The translations under genes and the position numbers were made by a program. Shown piece after piece: positions 61,537-64,000 of a DNA stretch of 64,000 nt. Each line of letters opens with the position of its first letter. Position 1 is the first letter of the stretch. This DNA comes from Saprospiraceae bacterium (lineage in GTDB: Bacteria; Bacteroidota; Bacteroidia; Chitinophagales; Saprospiraceae): contig JANQQI010000011.1 in assembly GCA_028285085.1 (NCBI GenBank), positions 62,001-126,000 on the forward strand, given 5' to 3'. The notes under the pieces were generated by a model, which was given only the letters and a program-made list of their open reading frames with translations, made no database searches and was not told the DNA's origin.

Positions 61537-64000
61537 TTATTCTGTTTCATTATCGTCTATTTCGTCGGTCCCATCCAGGGTACCCAGGTTCGTTCGGTTG
61601 AGTATAATTGGATTATCTTCTTCTTCGCTGCCTTCGTCTACACAGTCGTGCAAGCGGCCAGTTGGATAGATAGTGTACAGCTGGCTTAATAATTCGATAA
61701 AATCATTCTGGATTTGCTGGCGCTCCACTTCGCTGAGGCCCTCGTCAAAACGAGATTCCAGCCAAGCGCGATACATGGCTTCAAAAGCTTCCATTTGCTC
61801 GCGGCCAATCCAGCAAATACGTGCTAGAATATGAGCCGGAGATTCGAGTCGGATGAGTTTTTCCATGAATTGGCGGAACTCTGTGCGCGACAAGCGCTGC
61901 GTCCAGCCCGGCAGAATGACGCTAATACGGAAGGAGTATGGGTCGAGTGGCTTGCAATAATCGAAATTTGGCTCTACACAAATCGGCATAAAGTCAGCGG
62001 ATGGAGCCGCTTCATCGCGTGGACGCAGTAAAAGGTGTTCAATAAGATACATACCCTCTACGGTCAGGGTTTTACCACTTAGGAAAGCTGCCGTTTCGTT
62101 CATGGCGGTGGTCGCCTCGGCCTCGGTAGCAAAGTATTCGATGCGGCGACCGATCACCTCGCCATCACCGTCGAGCAGCACAAAGTGGAAGGTGGCGTCT
62201 TCGGCCGGGCGTACTTCGTAATTACCCGGATCACCGGCCTTGACGATGCAAAGTGATAATTCCTCAATGGCGGCATCTTTATCGTGATAATGCATGCTAC
62301 TACTCAGCAAGATTTTGCCATCATCGTTGAAAACGCGCCAGCGATATTCGCTGATGAAATCGGGATCATTTTCCTGGTAAATTTCGTAATCGACGCCACT
62401 AAAATTTCGGCGCTGATAATCCCGGAATCCGCCCAGGCGGGCCAGCCGATGTTGTAGACCAGAAACATTGTAAGTGTTCCACATGCCGGCGGCTTCGTGG
62501 TAGTAATCAAAGGCCGCCGCGCGGCGCGCGCTGATCTCCGGGTATTCCCGCAAGAAAGTCACCTTTTGCCGAATCAGCGTATCTTCAATGTACTTGCCGT
62601 AGAGCTCGTGCATCAGAAAGACGTAGTCATTAAACTGTTCGGCGAAGCGCGCGAGCAGGTGGTCGAGCAATTGGTGCTTACGTTCGTGATAGTTGTCGAG
62701 TTGAGCCAGGTCAACCTCCAGGCGGTTGTTCCAGTCGGTATAATCGCTGAAGTTGCGATAAATGTCCTTTACACCCCGGATATCCTTCACAGCTTGGGTG
62801 AAGTAGCTTTGTTTTAGGCTATCATCGGCGGCCAGTAAATCTTTGGCGCGACCGAGCTGGGCGAAGTAGTTGGCCAGGATTTGATCAAAAAATAAGAGGT
62901 AAGCTTTCAACTGCTTGGCCTGAGCCCGGCGAGCGTTGGAGACGTGATCCGGCAGCCCACTTTGGTTGATGCCGTAAGTGTCAGGAAAATCATTCTGGAT
63001 GCTATCGTAAGACGATACATTTTTATAACTACCGACGGGCATCGGCAGATCTTCGATACCTACCGCTTCGCGTTCTGCTTTAGCAGCTTCGTTGAGCCCA
63101 TTTAAAATGTGTTCAGACTCAGCCTTATTAAGTTGGAGCAGCAAGACGTCTTTGTAGTAATTGATCACTGTTTTATCTGCACATAAGATAGGCTGGTGTC
63201 CCGGGTCAATGCATAACCGCCACTCGGTCTGATCACCGGAAATCTCTTGACTACCGTCATTCTCAATATTTTGACAATAGTCTAAATAAATATCTTTAAC
63301 GAATCGGACCCCCTCAATCTCCATAATGATCCGAATCAAATCAGATGTCCGTACTTCTTGCCGTAATTTAGCGGCATCCAGCTCATCGTTGTCGATAAAT
63401 CCATAGAAAAAACAAGCTTCGTAGGCTTGCTGCCGAATCTCAACTTCATTGGCTTCAGGATCATCAAGCAAAGCCGGTGGAATATCCAGACTTTCAAGAA
63501 AATCTCTAAAATCTGCTACGAGATTACCAATAGCTTCGTTCTGTAAAAAACGACGGACAAAATCAGGATTGTTGAATAGGTTTCTTTTGAAAAGTGGGCC
63601 CTGGAAGATTTCATCGCTGGTTTTTTTCTTCTCCAGCATCTCTTTCAAGGTATGGAAAGGGACAGCTGGGGTGAAGTACTGCTGAATTTGAAACAAAATT
63701 TCAGCATGGACTGCCTCCGCATCCGCATTGGGTTCTAACTCAATCTCTGCACAAACGGCGATCCGCTGCCGATCCACGACACGTACTTCATTTAAATCCT
63801 CGCATAGATTGCGATTGCGATGAAAGACATCGACGACTTTAGCCTTCAATGCCTCATAATCGGCTTCTTCGACGGTGGCCTCGGGTTCAATGATAATATT
63901 ATAAATGCCTTTGAGATCGAATTGGCTGGTTTGTTCGTGTGGCACCACAAAGGGTTGATAGCTGAGCAAAGGTGGCTGCTCTCGGTAATTGAGATAAACC
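61537..64000 (-). CDS. eCIS baseplate wedge-like protein (Afp11/12 or J-like), 5' end outside the window
   Basis: At least 820 residues. The frame stays open from the apparent start (63969) to the window edge with VYLNYREQPPLLSYQPF, so the real start lies beyond 64,000. The visible N-terminal part (FDLKGIYNIIIEP, then VVDRQRIAVCAEIEL) resembles the strand-rich repeated domains of baseplate J/gp6-like wedge proteins. Later segments (GVRFVKDIYLDYC, EWRLCIDPGHQPIL, EHLLLRPRDEA) resemble those in large eCIS baseplate proteins. It should join the spike/tube complex to the sheath. It precedes the PKD protein by 44 nt. Confidence 0.7.
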   Translation of the reverse strand, partial: VYLNYREQPPLLSYQPFVVPHEQTSQFDLKGIYNIIIEPEATVEEADYEALKAKVVDVFHRNRNLCEDLNEVRVVDRQRIAVCAEIELEPNADAEAVHAEILFQIQQYFTPAVPFHTLKEMLEKKKTSDEIFQGPLFKRNLFNNPDFVRRFLQNEAIGNLVADFRDFLESLDIPPALLDDPEANEVEIRQQAYEACFFYGFIDNDELDAAKLRQEVRTSDLIRIIMEIEGVRFVKDIYLDYCQNIENDGSQEISGDQTEWRLCIDPGHQPILCADKTVINYYKDVLLLQLNKAESEHILNGLNEAAKAEREAVGIEDLPMPVGSYKNVSSYDSIQNDFPDTYGINQSGLPDHVSNARRAQAKQLKAYLLFFDQILANYFAQLGRAKDLLAADDSLKQSYFTQAVKDIRGVKDIYRNFSDYTDWNNRLEVDLAQLDNYHERKHQLLDHLLARFAEQFNDYVFLMHELYGKYIEDTLIRQKVTFLREYPEISARRAAAFDYYHEAAGMWNTYNVSGLQHRLARLGGFRDYQRRNFSGVDYEIYQENDPDFISEYRWRVFNDDGKILLSSSMHYHDKDAAIEELSLCIVKAGDPGNYEVRPAEDATFHFVLLDGDGEVIGRRIEYFATEAEATTAMNETAAFLSGKTLTVEGMYLIEHLLLRPRDEAAPSADFMPICVEPNFDYCKPLDPYSFRISVILPGWTQRLSRTEFRQFMEKLIRLESPAHILARICWIGREQMEAFEAMYRAWLESRFDEGLSEVERQQIQNDFIELLSQLYTIYPTGRLHDCVDEGSEEEDNPIILNRTNLGTLDGTDEIDDNETE

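Overview
The window most likely comes from a Bacteroidota bacterium of the Saprospiria type (Lewinella/Saprospira-like). The evidence is several large secreted proteins with type IX secretion (T9SS) type-A C-terminal sorting domains, SprB-type repeats, the Bacteroidota -7 promoter element TAnnTTTG, a DUF1501/DUF1800 gene pair, and an extracellular contractile injection system (eCIS) with the Bacteroidota-type tape-measure family. This placement comes from reading the sequence, not from a database search.

1-17,000 is an accessory island with nearly all genes on the minus strand. It holds an internally deleted IS1182-type transposase, an OmpA-like protein, a Roc-COR-TIR protein, a patatin-like phospholipase and a TIR protein with a nucleoside-deoxyribosyltransferase-like C-terminal domain. 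Several of these single genes are followed by imperfect hairpins that look like integron attC sites (core AAC...GTT, all in the genes' orientation). One hairpin is split by an IS110-family element, as expected for the IS1111-attC group. A decayed tyrosine integrase lies beside the array. The array therefore looks like an attC cassette cluster, or a decayed integron, carrying candidate immune genes. A giant T9SS lipase/beta-helix protein, a lipoprotein, gene fragments, a DUF5700-like protease, an EreA-like lipoprotein and a VOC protein follow.

17,488-42,700 is ordinary chromosome: tRNA-Pro(GGG), a GAF-like membrane protein, an RlmI-type rRNA methyltransferase, a small IS5-type MITE, T9SS cargo proteins, two AraC-type regulators, an alpha/beta hydrolase, an outer-membrane barrel, lepA, the DUF1501/DUF1800 pair, a GNAT acetyltransferase, a DinB-like protein and aspS. 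Hairpin terminators separate convergent genes.

42,733-64,000 (minus strand, running off the right edge) is the distal part of an eCIS operon. In transcription order it reads: baseplate protein (partial), giant PKD-containing protein, tape-measure/chaperone-family protein, a 1,661-residue DUF4157 protein ending in a PD-(D/E)XK-like nuclease, an Imm49-like immunity protein, two tandem paralogues (one membrane-anchored), a metalloprotease-like protein, a leaderless subtilisin with a lamin-tail-like domain, and the eCIS AAA+ ATPase. Gaps are tiny and several genes overlap by 1-23 nt. The tube, sheath and spike genes are not in the window and should lie beyond 64,000. The most interesting signals are the nuclease/immunity pair inside the eCIS operon, with a shared N-terminal PFFxP motif in two putative cargos, and the attC-flanked TIR/patatin cassettes with an IS110 element inserted into an attC-like site.
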